DNA of 64,000 bases from Clostridia bacterium (GTDB taxonomy: Bacteria > Bacillota > Clostridia > Oscillospirales > Acutalibacteraceae). Of the stretch, positions 50,141-61,239 are shown one piece after another. The stretch covers positions 44,828 to 108,827 of the forward strand of contig JAFQCR010000026.1 of the NCBI GenBank assembly GCA_017416345.1, in the 5' to 3' direction. Both the position numbers and the translations under genes were made by a program. Below the pieces are notes generated by a model, which worked only from the letters and a program-made list of their open reading frames with translations, was not told the DNA's origin and ran no database searches. Each line of letters begins with the position of its first letter. Position 1 is the first letter of the stretch.

Positions 50141-50623
50141 ATGAGTAAAATAGTTGAATTTATAAAAAAATACCGAATCAGACTTACTTGGATAGGTCTT
50201 ACCTTGCTTGCAGGGGGCGTGGGAGCGTTACTTGCAGGGGGCTTTGACGCCTACAAAACCGTTCAAAAGCCGCCGCTTTCACCGCCCGCCATTCTTTTCC
50301 CGATCGTGTGGACGCTGCTTTATATTTTAATGGGACTTGCGGCAGGGGTCATTGCCGAATCACGTGACCTCTACAAAGGCAACGCATTAAAGCTTTATCT
50401 TGTTCAGTTGCTTATCAACATCCTTTGGCCGTTGCTGTTTTTTAAGTTAGAAGCCGCCAAGGTTGCGCTCTTTTGGCTGGTCTTGCTGGTGGTGGCGGTC
50501 ATTGCCACAATAAGGCTTTTCAGAATGATAAACAACCGTGCAGGGCTGATTTTATTGCCGTATCTTGCCTGGTGTATGTTTGCAACCTACCTCAATTTCG
50601 GGATAGTGGTGTTGAATTCTTAA
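50141..50623 (+). CDS. tspO: TspO/MBR family protein
   Basis: A 160-residue membrane protein with five helices. PPLSPPAILFPIVWTLLYILMG is the family signature (here PPLSPP and PIVWTLLY), and W, N and E/D residues of the tetrapyrrole-binding face are visible (LLINILWPLLFF, YLNFGIV). It binds porphyrins and may act as a stress-related sensor. GGAGGGAT before the ATG. Monocistronic, upstream of groES. Confidence 0.93.
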   Translation: MSKIVEFIKKYRIRLTWIGLTLLAGGVGALLAGGFDAYKTVQKPPLSPPAILFPIVWTLLYILMGLAAGVIAESRDLYKGNALKLYLVQLLINILWPLLFFKLEAAKVALFWLVLLVVAVIATIRLFRMINNRAGLILLPYLAWCMFATYLNFGIVVLNS

Positions 50624-50651
50624 AATATTTTGGAAAATTTTTCAAAAGTAC

Positions 50652-50679
50652 TTGATTTTTATGAAATACGTGCTAAAAT
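50652..50679 (+). promoter_or_regulatory. Promoter of groESL
   Basis: TTGATT (50652-50657), 16 bases, TAAAAT (50674-50679), overlapping the start of the CIRCE leader. Confidence 0.7.
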
Positions 50680-50684
50680 ATATA

Positions 50685-50711
50685 TTAGCACTCGAGAGTA
50701 ACGAGTGCTAA
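50685..50711 (+). promoter_or_regulatory. CIRCE operator (HrcA binding site)
   Basis: TTAGCACTC-N9-GAGTGCTAA, perfect match to the consensus. HrcA represses groESL from it; hrcA is not in the window. Confidence 0.97.
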
Positions 50712-50721
50712 TTATGATTAA

Positions 50722-51033
<312 letters not shown>

Positions 51034-51044
51034 TTTGGAGGTAA

Positions 51045-52688
<1,644 letters not shown>

Positions 52689-52703
52689 TTCTTACTAATA
52701 AGC

Positions 52704-52739
52704 AAGACCCAACAGAAACTGATCTGTTGGGTCTTTTTT
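52704..52739. terminator. Terminator of groEL, bidirectional
   Basis: AAGACCCAACAGA pairs with TCTGTTGGGTCTT, followed by T residues; A run on the left serves the convergent gene. Confidence 0.9.
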
Positions 52740-52762
52740 ATGTTTGTTTACTTATTTACTTT

Positions 52763-53536
52763 TTATTTCACGATGTCACCGACACCGCCTATAATGTACT
52801 TGGGACGGTAGGGGAAATTGTCGATATCCTCCATAGAAGTGACGCCTGAAAGCACAAGCACGGTGTCGATATTGGACTCGATTCCTGCGATGATATCGGT
52901 ATCCATTCGGTCGCCGATAAAGGCAATGTCAGCGCTGTGGCAACCCAACGTTTTCAGTCCGTGGCGAAGCATCAAGGGGTTGGGCTTGCCGACAAAGTAG
53001 GCCTTTTTGCCGGTTGCGATCTCGATAGGTGCGATCAGAGCACCGGTGGCCGGCATAATACCTTTTTCGGTGGGGCCTGTGATATCAGGGTTGGTACCGA
53101 TAAGCTTGGCTCCTTTAAGCACAAGCTCAATAGCTTTTTCTATTCTTTCAAAGCTGTAGGTTCTGGTTTCACCAACAACGACATAATCGGGGTTAACATC
53201 GTTCATATATATCTGTCGGTCATACAAAGCCTTGGTAAGGGCCGCTTCACCTATAACATAAGCGGTGCAACCCGGCTTCTGATTGTTCAGAAACTCGGCA
53301 GTTGCCATTGCGCTTGTGTAAAAATGATCGGGCGTGACCTCCAGGCCCATTCGCTCTAATTTCATACTCAATTCGTGGGGTGTACGCTCGGCGCTGTTGG
53401 TCAAAAAGACAAACTTTTTGTTATTCTCGATCATCCAGTTTATAAAATCGGTGACACCGTCCAAAACACGGCTTCCGTGATAGATAACACCGTCCATATC
53501 ACATATAAAACCGACCTTGTTCTTTATCTCATCCAT
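52763..53536 (-). CDS. HAD-IIA family phosphatase (NagD-like)
   Basis: A 257-residue hydrolase. Motif I DMDGVIY (Asp13 nucleophile, Asp15), motif II TNSAERT, motif III Lys in GKPNPL, and GDRMDTD. The C2-type cap marks the NagD/AraL group, phosphatases of sugar phosphates, phosphoglycolate or nucleotides. ATG 53534-53536 follows AAAGGACGTG; the longer frame to 53674 has no signal. Convergent with groEL. Confidence 0.92.
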   Translation of the reverse strand: MDEIKNKVGFICDMDGVIYHGSRVLDGVTDFINWMIENNKKFVFLTNSAERTPHELSMKLERMGLEVTPDHFYTSAMATAEFLNNQKPGCTAYVIGEAALTKALYDRQIYMNDVNPDYVVVGETRTYSFERIEKAIELVLKGAKLIGTNPDITGPTEKGIMPATGALIAPIEIATGKKAYFVGKPNPLMLRHGLKTLGCHSADIAFIGDRMDTDIIAGIESNIDTVLVLSGVTSMEDIDNFPYRPKYIIGGVGDIVK

Positions 53537-53615
53537 TTTCACACGTCCTTTTGTTGACTTTAAATAGATATTACCACATTTTTCTTGAATAAACAAGTCT
53601 CTATCCGATAATTTG

Positions 53616-53644
53616 TTGACAGATTTATCTGATTGATGTAAAAT
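53616..53644 (+). promoter_or_regulatory. Promoter of tyrA
   Basis: TTGACA (53616-53621), 17 bases, TAAAAT (53639-53644). Confidence 0.75.
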
Positions 53645-53668
53645 ATAAATTTGAGGAAGTGACCTAAA

Positions 53669-54520
53669 ATGCACGTAGCGATAATAGGCCTCGGTCTTAT
53701 CGGAGGTTCTATAGCAAAAACGCTTAAAAAGAACTCCGATTGGTTTGTATCGGGCTTTGATATATCAAAGGAAACACTTGACGATGCGCTGAAATGCGGC
53801 GCTATTGACTCGGTCTGGAGCGGTGAAGAAGCCATTGATGCCGATATCACGGTGCTTTGTGCACAGCCTACGGTCTCGGTCGAGTTTCTGCGCTCACATA
53901 TCGGCCTTTTGAAAAAAGGCTCGGTCGTTACCGATGTTTGCGGCGTTAAGGAATGGGTAGTTGAAAACTGCGGCAAAATATGTGATGAAAACGGTCTATA
54001 TTTTGTCGGCGGTCACCCGATGGCGGGCAAAGAGCGAAGCGGTTTTAAAAATTCGGATGAAAATCTTTTCAACCGTGCAAGCTATATTTTAACACCCGTA
54101 GATTCCACCGATGAAAACGCATTCAACGTGGCAAAATTATATGTTGAAACGCTTAAGTGTGCCAAGCTGACCGTGACCGACCCCAAAACTCACGACCGAC
54201 TTATTGCTTTTACTTCACAGTTGCCGCACGTTATTGCAGGCGCTTATGTAAAATCGCCGTCCTGCCTTGACCGAAAGGGTTTTTCGGCAGGCTCATTCAA
54301 GGATGTTTCCCGTGTGGCTACGGTCGACGAGCGTCTTTGGACCGAGCTGTTTATGAAAAACAAAAATATGCTCCTCAATGAAATTGACGGACTTATCGAG
54401 CATCTTACAGCCTACCGTAACGCTATAAGTGACGGTGATGAAGCCGCTTTGAGCGACACCATCCGCAAGGGCAGAATTATTAAAGAAAACGACCTTTTGA
54501 ACACCGATGAAAGGAAATGA
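53669..54520 (+). CDS. tyrA: Prephenate dehydrogenase
   Basis: A 283-residue enzyme of tyrosine synthesis (prephenate to 4-hydroxyphenylpyruvate with NAD). NAD-binding IIGLGLIGGSIAKTL, DVCGVKEWV, GGHPMAGKERSGF and the His in SQLPHVIAGA fit TyrA. No ACT or chorismate mutase domain. GAGGAAGTGA lies upstream of ATG. No other aromatic genes are near, so it is a lone tyrA. Confidence 0.93.
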   Translation: MHVAIIGLGLIGGSIAKTLKKNSDWFVSGFDISKETLDDALKCGAIDSVWSGEEAIDADITVLCAQPTVSVEFLRSHIGLLKKGSVVTDVCGVKEWVVENCGKICDENGLYFVGGHPMAGKERSGFKNSDENLFNRASYILTPVDSTDENAFNVAKLYVETLKCAKLTVTDPKTHDRLIAFTSQLPHVIAGAYVKSPSCLDRKGFSAGSFKDVSRVATVDERLWTELFMKNKNMLLNEIDGLIEHLTAYRNAISDGDEAALSDTIRKGRIIKENDLLNTDERK

Positions 54521-54524
54521 TACT

Positions 54525-55964
54525 ATGGTAAACCACGCAATGTTGATGGACTTTTACGAGTCGACTATGGCCAACGGTGCCATTTTGCAGGGGCACGAGG
54601 ATACTATCGCTTATTTTGATATGTTCTTCCGCCGTGTGCCCGATAACGGAGGCTTTGCCATTATGGCAGGTCTTGAGCAGTTGATAAACGACCTTAAAAA
54701 CTTTAAGTTTTCCAAGGAAGATATCGACTATATGCGTAGTCAAAACCTCTTTGACGAGAAGTTTTTGAAGTATCTTGAGGATTTCAAGTTTTCCTGCGAC
54801 GTGTGGGCGGTACCCGAGGGTACACCCATTTTTCCTCGTGAGCCTATCGTGACCCTGCGTGGACCCATAATGCAGTTGTTTTTGATCGAAACACTTGTGC
54901 TGCTCAACATCAACCATCAGTCGCTTATTGCCACCAAGGCCAACCGTATCGCACGTGCGGCGCAGGGCAGGGCGGTAATGGAATTTGGCGCACGGCGTGC
55001 CCACGGTGCCGATGCTTCGGTCTGCGGTGCCCGTGCCGCTTATATCGGCGGCTGTGTCGGAACATCTTGCGTAAAGGCAGGCAAGGATTTCAACATCCCC
55101 GTTTCGGGCACTATGGCACACTCCTGGATACAGCTTTTTGACAATGAGTACGATGCCTTCAAGGCCTATGCCGAGGTCTATAAGGAGAATTCCTTGTTCC
55201 TTGTTGATACCTACGATACTCTCAAATCGGGTATTCCCAATGTCATAAAGGTTGCCAACGAGGTCTTGAAGCCTATGGGCTGCCGTCCTAAAGGCATCAG
55301 GATCGACAGCGGAGATATAACCTATCTTTCCAAAAGGGCACGAAAAATGCTGGACGATGCAGGCTATCCCGATTGTGCTATCTGTGTCTCCAACTCGTTG
55401 GACGAGTACCTTATCCGTGATATGCTGATGCAGGGAGCCAAGGTCGATACCTTCGGTGTCGGTGAACGTCTGATAACGGCTTCAAGCGAGGCGGTCTTCG
55501 GCGGCGTTTACAAGCTGACGGGTGTTGAGGATAAGGACGGAAATATTGTCCCGAGAATTAAGCTTTCGGAAAACACATCCAAGATAACTCTGCCCGGCTT
55601 CAAGCAGTCGTGGCGACTGTTTGACCGAGAAAGCGGTAAAGCTATTGCCGACGTTATCACAATGCAGGATGAGGTCATCGACGATACCAAGGAATATGAG
55701 ATATTCGACCCCGAGTTTACCTGGAAGCGCAAGACCGTGACCGATTTTATCGCAAGACCGTTGCAGGTACCCGTGTTCAAAAACGGTGAGCTTGTTTACA
55801 AGTGCCCGACGGCAACCGCCATCCGTGACTACCGTGAACAGCAGGTCGAGTCACTTTGGGAAGAGGTACAGCGCTTTGAAAAGCCGCATAAATACTATGT
55901 TGACCTTTCACAAAAGCTGTGGGATCTCCACCACAATATGATCGACAAGGTCAGAAATAAATAA
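54525..55964 (+). CDS. pncB: Nicotinate phosphoribosyltransferase
   Basis: A 479-residue enzyme of NAD salvage that joins nicotinate and PRPP. GTMAHSW contains His199, which is phosphorylated by ATP; EFGARRAHG and RIDSGDI bind the phosphoribosyl part. Length fits the clostridial PncB2-like group. ATG 54525 follows AAAGGAAATGA, which overlaps the end of tyrA; ATG 54507 inside tyrA is a weaker choice. Confidence 0.94.
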   Translation: MVNHAMLMDFYESTMANGAILQGHEDTIAYFDMFFRRVPDNGGFAIMAGLEQLINDLKNFKFSKEDIDYMRSQNLFDEKFLKYLEDFKFSCDVWAVPEGTPIFPREPIVTLRGPIMQLFLIETLVLLNINHQSLIATKANRIARAAQGRAVMEFGARRAHGADASVCGARAAYIGGCVGTSCVKAGKDFNIPVSGTMAHSWIQLFDNEYDAFKAYAEVYKENSLFLVDTYDTLKSGIPNVIKVANEVLKPMGCRPKGIRIDSGDITYLSKRARKMLDDAGYPDCAICVSNSLDEYLIRDMLMQGAKVDTFGVGERLITASSEAVFGGVYKLTGVEDKDGNIVPRIKLSENTSKITLPGFKQSWRLFDRESGKAIADVITMQDEVIDDTKEYEIFDPEFTWKRKTVTDFIARPLQVPVFKNGELVYKCPTATAIRDYREQQVESLWEEVQRFEKPHKYYVDLSQKLWDLHHNMIDKVRNK

Positions 55965-55976
55965 GGCTGAGGGCTT

Positions 55977-56054
55977 ACAATCCCTCAGTCACCTTCGGTG
56001 ACAGCTCCCTTGTGTAAAGGGAGCTGTCGAAACTTGTTTCGACTGAGGGATTGT
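55977..56054. repeat. 78-base composite palindrome (CCCTCAGTC type)
   Basis: ACAATCCCTCAGTC at the left and GACTGAGGGATTGT at the right are perfect complements. Between them are CACCTTCGGTG, CAGCTCCCTT-AAGGGAGCTG and GAAACTTGTTTC hairpins. A CCCTCAGTC relative is at 17025-17034. May terminate pncB transcription, though no T run follows. Confidence 0.75.
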
Positions 56055-56098
56055 TAATAATTAAATATTTCCATTCCGTTAAAATTCTAAGATTATGG

Positions 56099-56127
56099 TT
56101 GAAAAAAGTTATGTGTTATAGTATAAT
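56099..56127 (+). promoter_or_regulatory. Promoter of lon
   Basis: TTGAAA (56099-56104), 17 bases, TATAAT (56122-56127). Confidence 0.7.
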
Positions 56128-56189
56128 CTATTAAATATTACCTTGAGGTAGTATAAAGTTTTGCAATTTCACAAAAGGATGAACTTTTA

Positions 56190-58592
56190 ATGGTTAAAAA
56201 CGATACTATTTTTAATATGCCGACAATGGCTATGCGTGGCATCGTGGTGTACCCCAAAACGGTGGTGCACTTTGACGTTGTGCGCAAAAAGTCGATTGAG
56301 GCTCTTAATATTGCAATGGCAGGCAACCGCCGTATCTTCCTTGTAACTCAGCGTGACATTGCCGTTGAGGAACCCAACGAAAAGGACCTTTATACCGTTG
56401 GCTGTGTTGCTAAAATCCGTCAGATAGCACGTGTTCAGGGCGATGTTGTCCGTGTGCTGGTTGAGGGCTGTCACCGTGCCGAAATGCTGGGTCTTACCGC
56501 AACCAATCCCGCACTTTATGCCGATGTCGTAAGAATGATCGACGAGCCCGTCAAGTGCCGTGAGGTGTATAAGGAGGCTTTGCTCCGCAGTGCCAAAACC
56601 GCATTTGACGAGTATGCACGTGTTGCACCCAAGGTCTCACCCGATGTCATTATGTCGGTCGTGGCCGCCGATGATATGGGCTTTTTGGCCGACTTCATCA
56701 CCCACAATATGCCGGTCGATTATGACGACAAGCAGTATATTTTGGAGCAGTTTGACACCAAAAAGCGTTTGCAGTTGGTTATTTCCTTACTAAAGCGTGA
56801 AAAGGAAATAATGGGTATCGATGCTAAAATCAGCGAAAAGGTCAAGGCCAATATTGACGAAAATCAGCGTGAGTATTATCTCCGTGAGCAGATAAAGGTC
56901 ATCAACGAGGAGCTTTACGGTAACGCAGGTCCCGAGGATGAGTGCGATAAGTATTATTTAAGAATTGATGCTATGAAGGCATCGGACGATGTTAAAAAAC
57001 GCCTTCGTGAGGAGGTCGACCGCTACGCTAAAATGCCTTCGGGCTCGCACGAGGCCACCGTTGTGCTCAATTATCTTGATACCTGTCTTTCCTTGCCGTG
57101 GGGAGTTTATACCGAGGCAAAGATCGACCTTAATAGATCCCGCAAGATACTCGATAAGGCTCATTTTGGCCTTGAAAAGGTCAAGGAGCGTATTTTGGAG
57201 CTGCTTGCGGTTCACACCCTTGTGCCCGATGTCAAGGGTCAGATAATCTGCCTTGTCGGCCCTCCGGGTGTCGGCAAAACATCGATCGTCAAGTCGGTTG
57301 CCGAGTGTATGGGCAGAAAATACGCACGTGTTGCTTTGGGCGGTGTGGGTGACGAGTCGGAGATCCGAGGACACCGTAAGACCTACATAGGCGCAATGCC
57401 CGGACGTATAATCAACGCCGTAAAAACCGCAGGAAGTGCCAACGCCGTTATCCTGCTTGATGAGATAGATAAGCTTGGCTCATCATATAAGGGCGACCCT
57501 GCTTCGGCTATGCTTGAAATTTTGGACAGCGAGCAGAACTCGACCTTCTTTGATCACTATGTAGATATGCCGTTTGATCTGAGCCGTGTGCTGTTTATCA
57601 CCACAGCTAACGATGCAGGTAATATCCCTGGACCGTTGCTCGACAGAATGGAGCTTATCGAGCTTTCGAGCTACACCCGTGAAGAAAAATTCCAGATAGC
57701 CAAGCGTCATTTGGTCAAAAAGCAGATGGCCGCCGTGGGTCTTACCTCAAAGCAGGTTAAATTCACCGATGAGGCCATTTACAAGCTGATTGATTCCTAC
57801 ACCCGTGAAGCAGGTGTGCGCCGTCTTGACCGCAATTTAGGCTCTATTTGCCGCAAAGCAGCCGCAAGGATCGTTTCGGGTGAATCGTCGGTCAAAATAA
57901 CACCGACCGTTCTCCGTGAAATGCTCGGAACCGAGAAGTTTAAGCCCGACGTTCTGCAGAAAAAGGACGAGATCGGTCTTGTCAACGGACTTGCGTGGAC
58001 AAGTGTCGGCGGTGAAATGCTGCAGATGGAGGTCGTTTGTGTACCCGGTACCGGCAAATTGGAGCTGACGGGTTCGTTGGGCGATGTTATGAAGGAATCG
58101 GCACACGCTGCCGTTACCTGCGTAAGAAGCCGTGCCGAGGTTTTGGGCATTGACAAGGATTTTTATAAGAATCTTGATATTCACATTCATGCACCCGAGG
58201 CCGCCGTTCCGAAAGACGGCCCTTCTGCCGGTGTTACAATGGTTACCGCCATTGTGTCGGCTCTGACGGGTACACCCGTCCGACGTGATGTTGCCATGAC
58301 GGGTGAGGTCACTTTGCGAGGCAGAGTAATGCCTATTGGCGGACTTAAAGAAAAGTCCATGGCCGCATACCGCAACGGTATCAAAAAGGTGTTTATACCC
58401 ATCGAAAACCTGCCGAATTTGGACGATGTTGACCCCATAGTCAAGGAAAATGTCGAGTTTAAGGCGGTTGAGACCGTTGATGACCTTCTGCCCGAGGCAC
58501 TTGTTTCGATGCCTTGCGCAAATTCAGAGGATAAGGCATTTTTCGATATTTCTAAATCCGCAAAATCTACCAATACCGCAGTTTCTCATTAA
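56190..58592 (+). CDS. lon: ATP-dependent protease Lon
   Basis: An 800-residue AAA+ protease: substrate-binding N domain (about 10-205), coiled coil, Walker A GPPGVGKT (357-364), Walker B VILLDEIDKLG, sensor motifs, and the Ser-Lys protease domain with Ser679 (PKDGPSAG) and Lys720 (GGLKEKS). It degrades damaged proteins and regulators, likely including tmRNA-tagged ones. The sequence GIVVYPKTVVHFD fits LonA. Followed after 20 bases by ysxC, the usual partner. Confidence 0.96.
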   Translation: MVKNDTIFNMPTMAMRGIVVYPKTVVHFDVVRKKSIEALNIAMAGNRRIFLVTQRDIAVEEPNEKDLYTVGCVAKIRQIARVQGDVVRVLVEGCHRAEMLGLTATNPALYADVVRMIDEPVKCREVYKEALLRSAKTAFDEYARVAPKVSPDVIMSVVAADDMGFLADFITHNMPVDYDDKQYILEQFDTKKRLQLVISLLKREKEIMGIDAKISEKVKANIDENQREYYLREQIKVINEELYGNAGPEDECDKYYLRIDAMKASDDVKKRLREEVDRYAKMPSGSHEATVVLNYLDTCLSLPWGVYTEAKIDLNRSRKILDKAHFGLEKVKERILELLAVHTLVPDVKGQIICLVGPPGVGKTSIVKSVAECMGRKYARVALGGVGDESEIRGHRKTYIGAMPGRIINAVKTAGSANAVILLDEIDKLGSSYKGDPASAMLEILDSEQNSTFFDHYVDMPFDLSRVLFITTANDAGNIPGPLLDRMELIELSSYTREEKFQIAKRHLVKKQMAAVGLTSKQVKFTDEAIYKLIDSYTREAGVRRLDRNLGSICRKAAARIVSGESSVKITPTVLREMLGTEKFKPDVLQKKDEIGLVNGLAWTSVGGEMLQMEVVCVPGTGKLELTGSLGDVMKESAHAAVTCVRSRAEVLGIDKDFYKNLDIHIHAPEAAVPKDGPSAGVTMVTAIVSALTGTPVRRDVAMTGEVTLRGRVMPIGGLKEKSMAAYRNGIKKVFIPIENLPNLDDVDPIVKENVEFKAVETVDDLLPEALVSMPCANSEDKAFFDISKSAKSTNTAVSH

Positions 58593-58612
58593 GCGGTAAC
58601 AGGAGAATTTAT

Positions 58613-59209
58613 ATGAATTACAATAAAGCCGAGTTTGAGACCTCGGCAGGAACAAGCAGGGGACTTTTGCCGTCTGATAGACCCGAGGTCTGCTTTTCGG
58701 GTCACTCAAACGTTGGAAAATCTTCTATGATAAACAAGGTCTTCAACCGAAGATCCTTTGCAAGAACAAGTAATAAGCCGGGTAAGACCGCCACCGTCAA
58801 CTTTTTTAAGTGTGAGAACATCCGTCTTGCCGACCTGCCGGGTTACGGCTTTGCCAAGGTTTCGTTTGACGAGCGTCAGCGCTGGGCCGAGCTGATGGAG
58901 GGCTATTTTTCACAAGGCCGTGACATCCGATTGGTTTTTCAGCTTATAGACGCACGTCATAAGCCGACCAAGGACGATTTTGATATGCTGCACTATTTGT
59001 GCGACAATCATTTTCCGTTTGTTGTGGTGCTGACCAAAATTGACAAGCTCAAAACAAAGGAACGCGAGAAAAATCTTGCGATGCTCAAAGAGGAAATGAG
59101 CTTTATAGGGGAAGTACCTATGATACCGTTTTCGGCCGAAAACGGAGAGGGCTGTGATGTGATTCGCAGTCTTTTGGATGAGATAAATGAAGAGGGGAAT
59201 ATTCAGTGA
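58613..59209 (+). CDS. ysxC: Ribosome biogenesis GTPase YsxC/EngB
   Basis: A 198-residue TrmE-Era-EngA-family GTPase needed for 50S assembly. G1 GHSNVGKS (30-37), G2 Thr in GKTATVNFF, G3 DLPGYGF, G4 TKIDK, G5 FSAENGEG. The lon-ysxC pair is conserved in Firmicutes. AGGAGAAT precedes the ATG. Its stop overlaps the lysA start (GTGA). Confidence 0.96.
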   Translation: MNYNKAEFETSAGTSRGLLPSDRPEVCFSGHSNVGKSSMINKVFNRRSFARTSNKPGKTATVNFFKCENIRLADLPGYGFAKVSFDERQRWAELMEGYFSQGRDIRLVFQLIDARHKPTKDDFDMLHYLCDNHFPFVVVLTKIDKLKTKEREKNLAMLKEEMSFIGEVPMIPFSAENGEGCDVIRSLLDEINEEGNIQ

Positions 59210-60501
59210 TAAGTGAAAGTGTTGGTGTGAATCAAAACGGAAACTTGACTGTCGGCGGTGCCGATTGCGTTGAGTTGGCCAAAACTTACGGCACACCGCT
59301 TTATGTGTTCGACGAAAATCTGATAAGAAAGACCTGCCGTGAGTTTAAGTCATCAATCGACAACTTTTACGGCGGCAACGGTCTTGTACTTTATGCAAGC
59401 AAGGCCTTTTCCTGCAAGGAGATGTACCGTATCGTCGGTTCAGAGGGCTTGGGTTGTGACGTTGTGTCGGGCGGTGAACTTTATACCGCTTTGGCCGCAG
59501 GCTTTGACCCCGAAAACATCTTCTTCCACGGCAACAACAAAACACCCGACGAGCTGGAATATGCTTTGAAATCGGGTGTCGGTCGAATCGTTGCCGATAA
59601 TATGACCGAGCTTGAAATCGTCGAAAGCCTTGCCAAAAGCCTTTCGGTCAAGGCTAACGTTATCCTTCGCATAAAGCCGGGTATCGATGCCCACACCCAT
59701 GCCTATATCAGTACGGGTCAGATCGATTCCAAGTTTGGCTTTGCGTTGGAAAACGGTGAGGCATTTGAAGCCACCAAAAAGGCCTTGGATTGCGATAATA
59801 TCGAGCTTTGCGGCTTCCATTGCCACATTGCCTCTCAGGTGTCTGAAACCAAGCCGTTCCAAGAAGCGGCCGAGGTCATGCTTCAATTCATGGCCGATGT
59901 CCGTGACAAATTTGGCGTTACCGTAAAGGAACTCGACCTTGGCGGCGGTTTTGGTGTAAAGTATATCGAATCCGACGGTCAGATCCCGTTTTCGGAGTAT
60001 ATGGAAAAGACTGCCGTTACCGTAAAGGCCAAGGCCGAGGAGCTGGAATTTCCCGTGCCGAAGATCTTTATTGAACCGGGTCGTTCCATCGTTGCACCTG
60101 CAGGACTTACGCTTTATACCGTGGGTAACGTCAAGACCATCAAGGATGTAAGGACTTATGTTGCCATTGACGGCGGTATGGGTGACAATCCCCGATACGC
60201 CTTATATCAGGCTGATTATACCGTTGAGATCGCCAACAAGGCATCAGAGCCTAAGACGTTTATTGCCACCGTTGCAGGTAAGTGCTGTGAAAGCGGCGAC
60301 CTTATTCAGGAAAACGCACCGATGCAGACCCCTGAGGTCGGCGATATCATGGCGGTACTCAACACGGGTGCATACTGCTATTCTATGGCCAGCAACTACA
60401 ACCGTATCAGAAGAGCAGCTGTTGTTATGGTCAAGGACGGTCAGCCCAGAGTTATTGTTAAGCGTGAGAGCTACGAGGATATTATCAAAAACGATATTTA
60501 A
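59206..60501 (+). CDS. lysA: Diaminopimelate decarboxylase
   Basis: A 431-residue PLP enzyme converting meso-diaminopimelate to lysine. PLP Lys66 in YASKAF, HCHIASQ, GGGFGVKY, EPGRSIV and the CESGD motif from the other subunit of the dimer are all present. Start GTG 59206 overlaps the ysxC stop by four bases; GAGGGGAAT lies upstream. Confidence 0.95.
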   Translation: MISESVGVNQNGNLTVGGADCVELAKTYGTPLYVFDENLIRKTCREFKSSIDNFYGGNGLVLYASKAFSCKEMYRIVGSEGLGCDVVSGGELYTALAAGFDPENIFFHGNNKTPDELEYALKSGVGRIVADNMTELEIVESLAKSLSVKANVILRIKPGIDAHTHAYISTGQIDSKFGFALENGEAFEATKKALDCDNIELCGFHCHIASQVSETKPFQEAAEVMLQFMADVRDKFGVTVKELDLGGGFGVKYIESDGQIPFSEYMEKTAVTVKAKAEELEFPVPKIFIEPGRSIVAPAGLTLYTVGNVKTIKDVRTYVAIDGGMGDNPRYALYQADYTVEIANKASEPKTFIATVAGKCCESGDLIQENAPMQTPEVGDIMAVLNTGAYCYSMASNYNRIRRAAVVMVKDGQPRVIVKRESYEDIIKNDI

Positions 60502-60516
60502 CGGTTGGTGAAACAA

Positions 60517-61188
60517 ATGCGTGACGATATTACAAGTATTCCGATAAGCGAGGTTTTTGAGCCTAAGGACGGTTGCCCCGTGTGCCGCCTCCGTGATATG
60601 CTGGAGGAACGCTCGGTGACCTATATCACGGGCGCCGCAATGATGGAGCCCGATGTGAGGATCGAGACCAACAAAAAAGGGTTTTGCAACCATCATTATA
60701 AGCAGATGCTTAAAAACTCAAAGCAGTTGACCATTGCTCTGATATTGCAAAGCCATCTTGCGCAGATCGCAAACGACGGTGTTACAGCCTCTCCGGCAGG
60801 AAGATTCGGCAAAAAGCAACCTATAAAAAACACCTGCTTTGTGTGTGAAAAGCTTGACCGCAATATGGAGCACATCGTCAATAACATCTGTGTTCTGTGG
60901 GAAAAGGAAAAGGAGTTCAGAAATCTTTATTCCGAGCAGCCCTATATCTGCCTTGAGCATTGTAAAATGCTGACGGCGGCATCGGGCAGTATCTCGGGTA
61001 AAAACCGCCGAGAATTTTCAAAAATCACCGAAAAGCTCACATTGGAGTACCTTGTCGAGCTGGCAGGCGACCTTAAACATTTCAGCGATATGTTTGACTA
61101 CCGCAGTAACGGGGAAGAGGATTGGGGCAACTCCAGGGACTCGGTCGAGCGCACCGTAAAATTCCTCACAACGAGGGATGCGGATTAA
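60517..61188 (+). CDS. DUF6062-like cysteine/histidine protein
   Basis: A 223-residue protein with paired metal-like motifs: CPVCRL (near residue 21), FCNHHY, TCFVCEKL and YICLEHC, typical of the clostridial DUF6062 family. Four such CxxC/CxxH pairs suggest one or two structural zinc sites. No membrane segment. Function unknown. ATG 60517 with GGTTGGTGA upstream is chosen over TTG 60505 and GTG 60508. Probably co-transcribed with lysA (15-base gap). Confidence 0.75.
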   Translation: MRDDITSIPISEVFEPKDGCPVCRLRDMLEERSVTYITGAAMMEPDVRIETNKKGFCNHHYKQMLKNSKQLTIALILQSHLAQIANDGVTASPAGRFGKKQPIKNTCFVCEKLDRNMEHIVNNICVLWEKEKEFRNLYSEQPYICLEHCKMLTAASGSISGKNRREFSKITEKLTLEYLVELAGDLKHFSDMFDYRSNGEEDWGNSRDSVERTVKFLTTRDAD

Positions 61189-61193
61189 AATTT

Positions 61194-61224
61194 GAGCGGA
61201 GACAAGAGCACTGTCCCCTTGTCT
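61194..61224. repeat. GAGACAAGAGCACTGTCCCC-type repeat
   Basis: GAGACAAG...CCCCTTGTCT, one of several copies of the clostridial GGGGACGGTTC/GAGACAAG repeat family (also near 62261, 63256-63376 and 63831). Confidence 0.6.
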
Positions 61225-61239
61225 GTTAAGGAGATTGAT

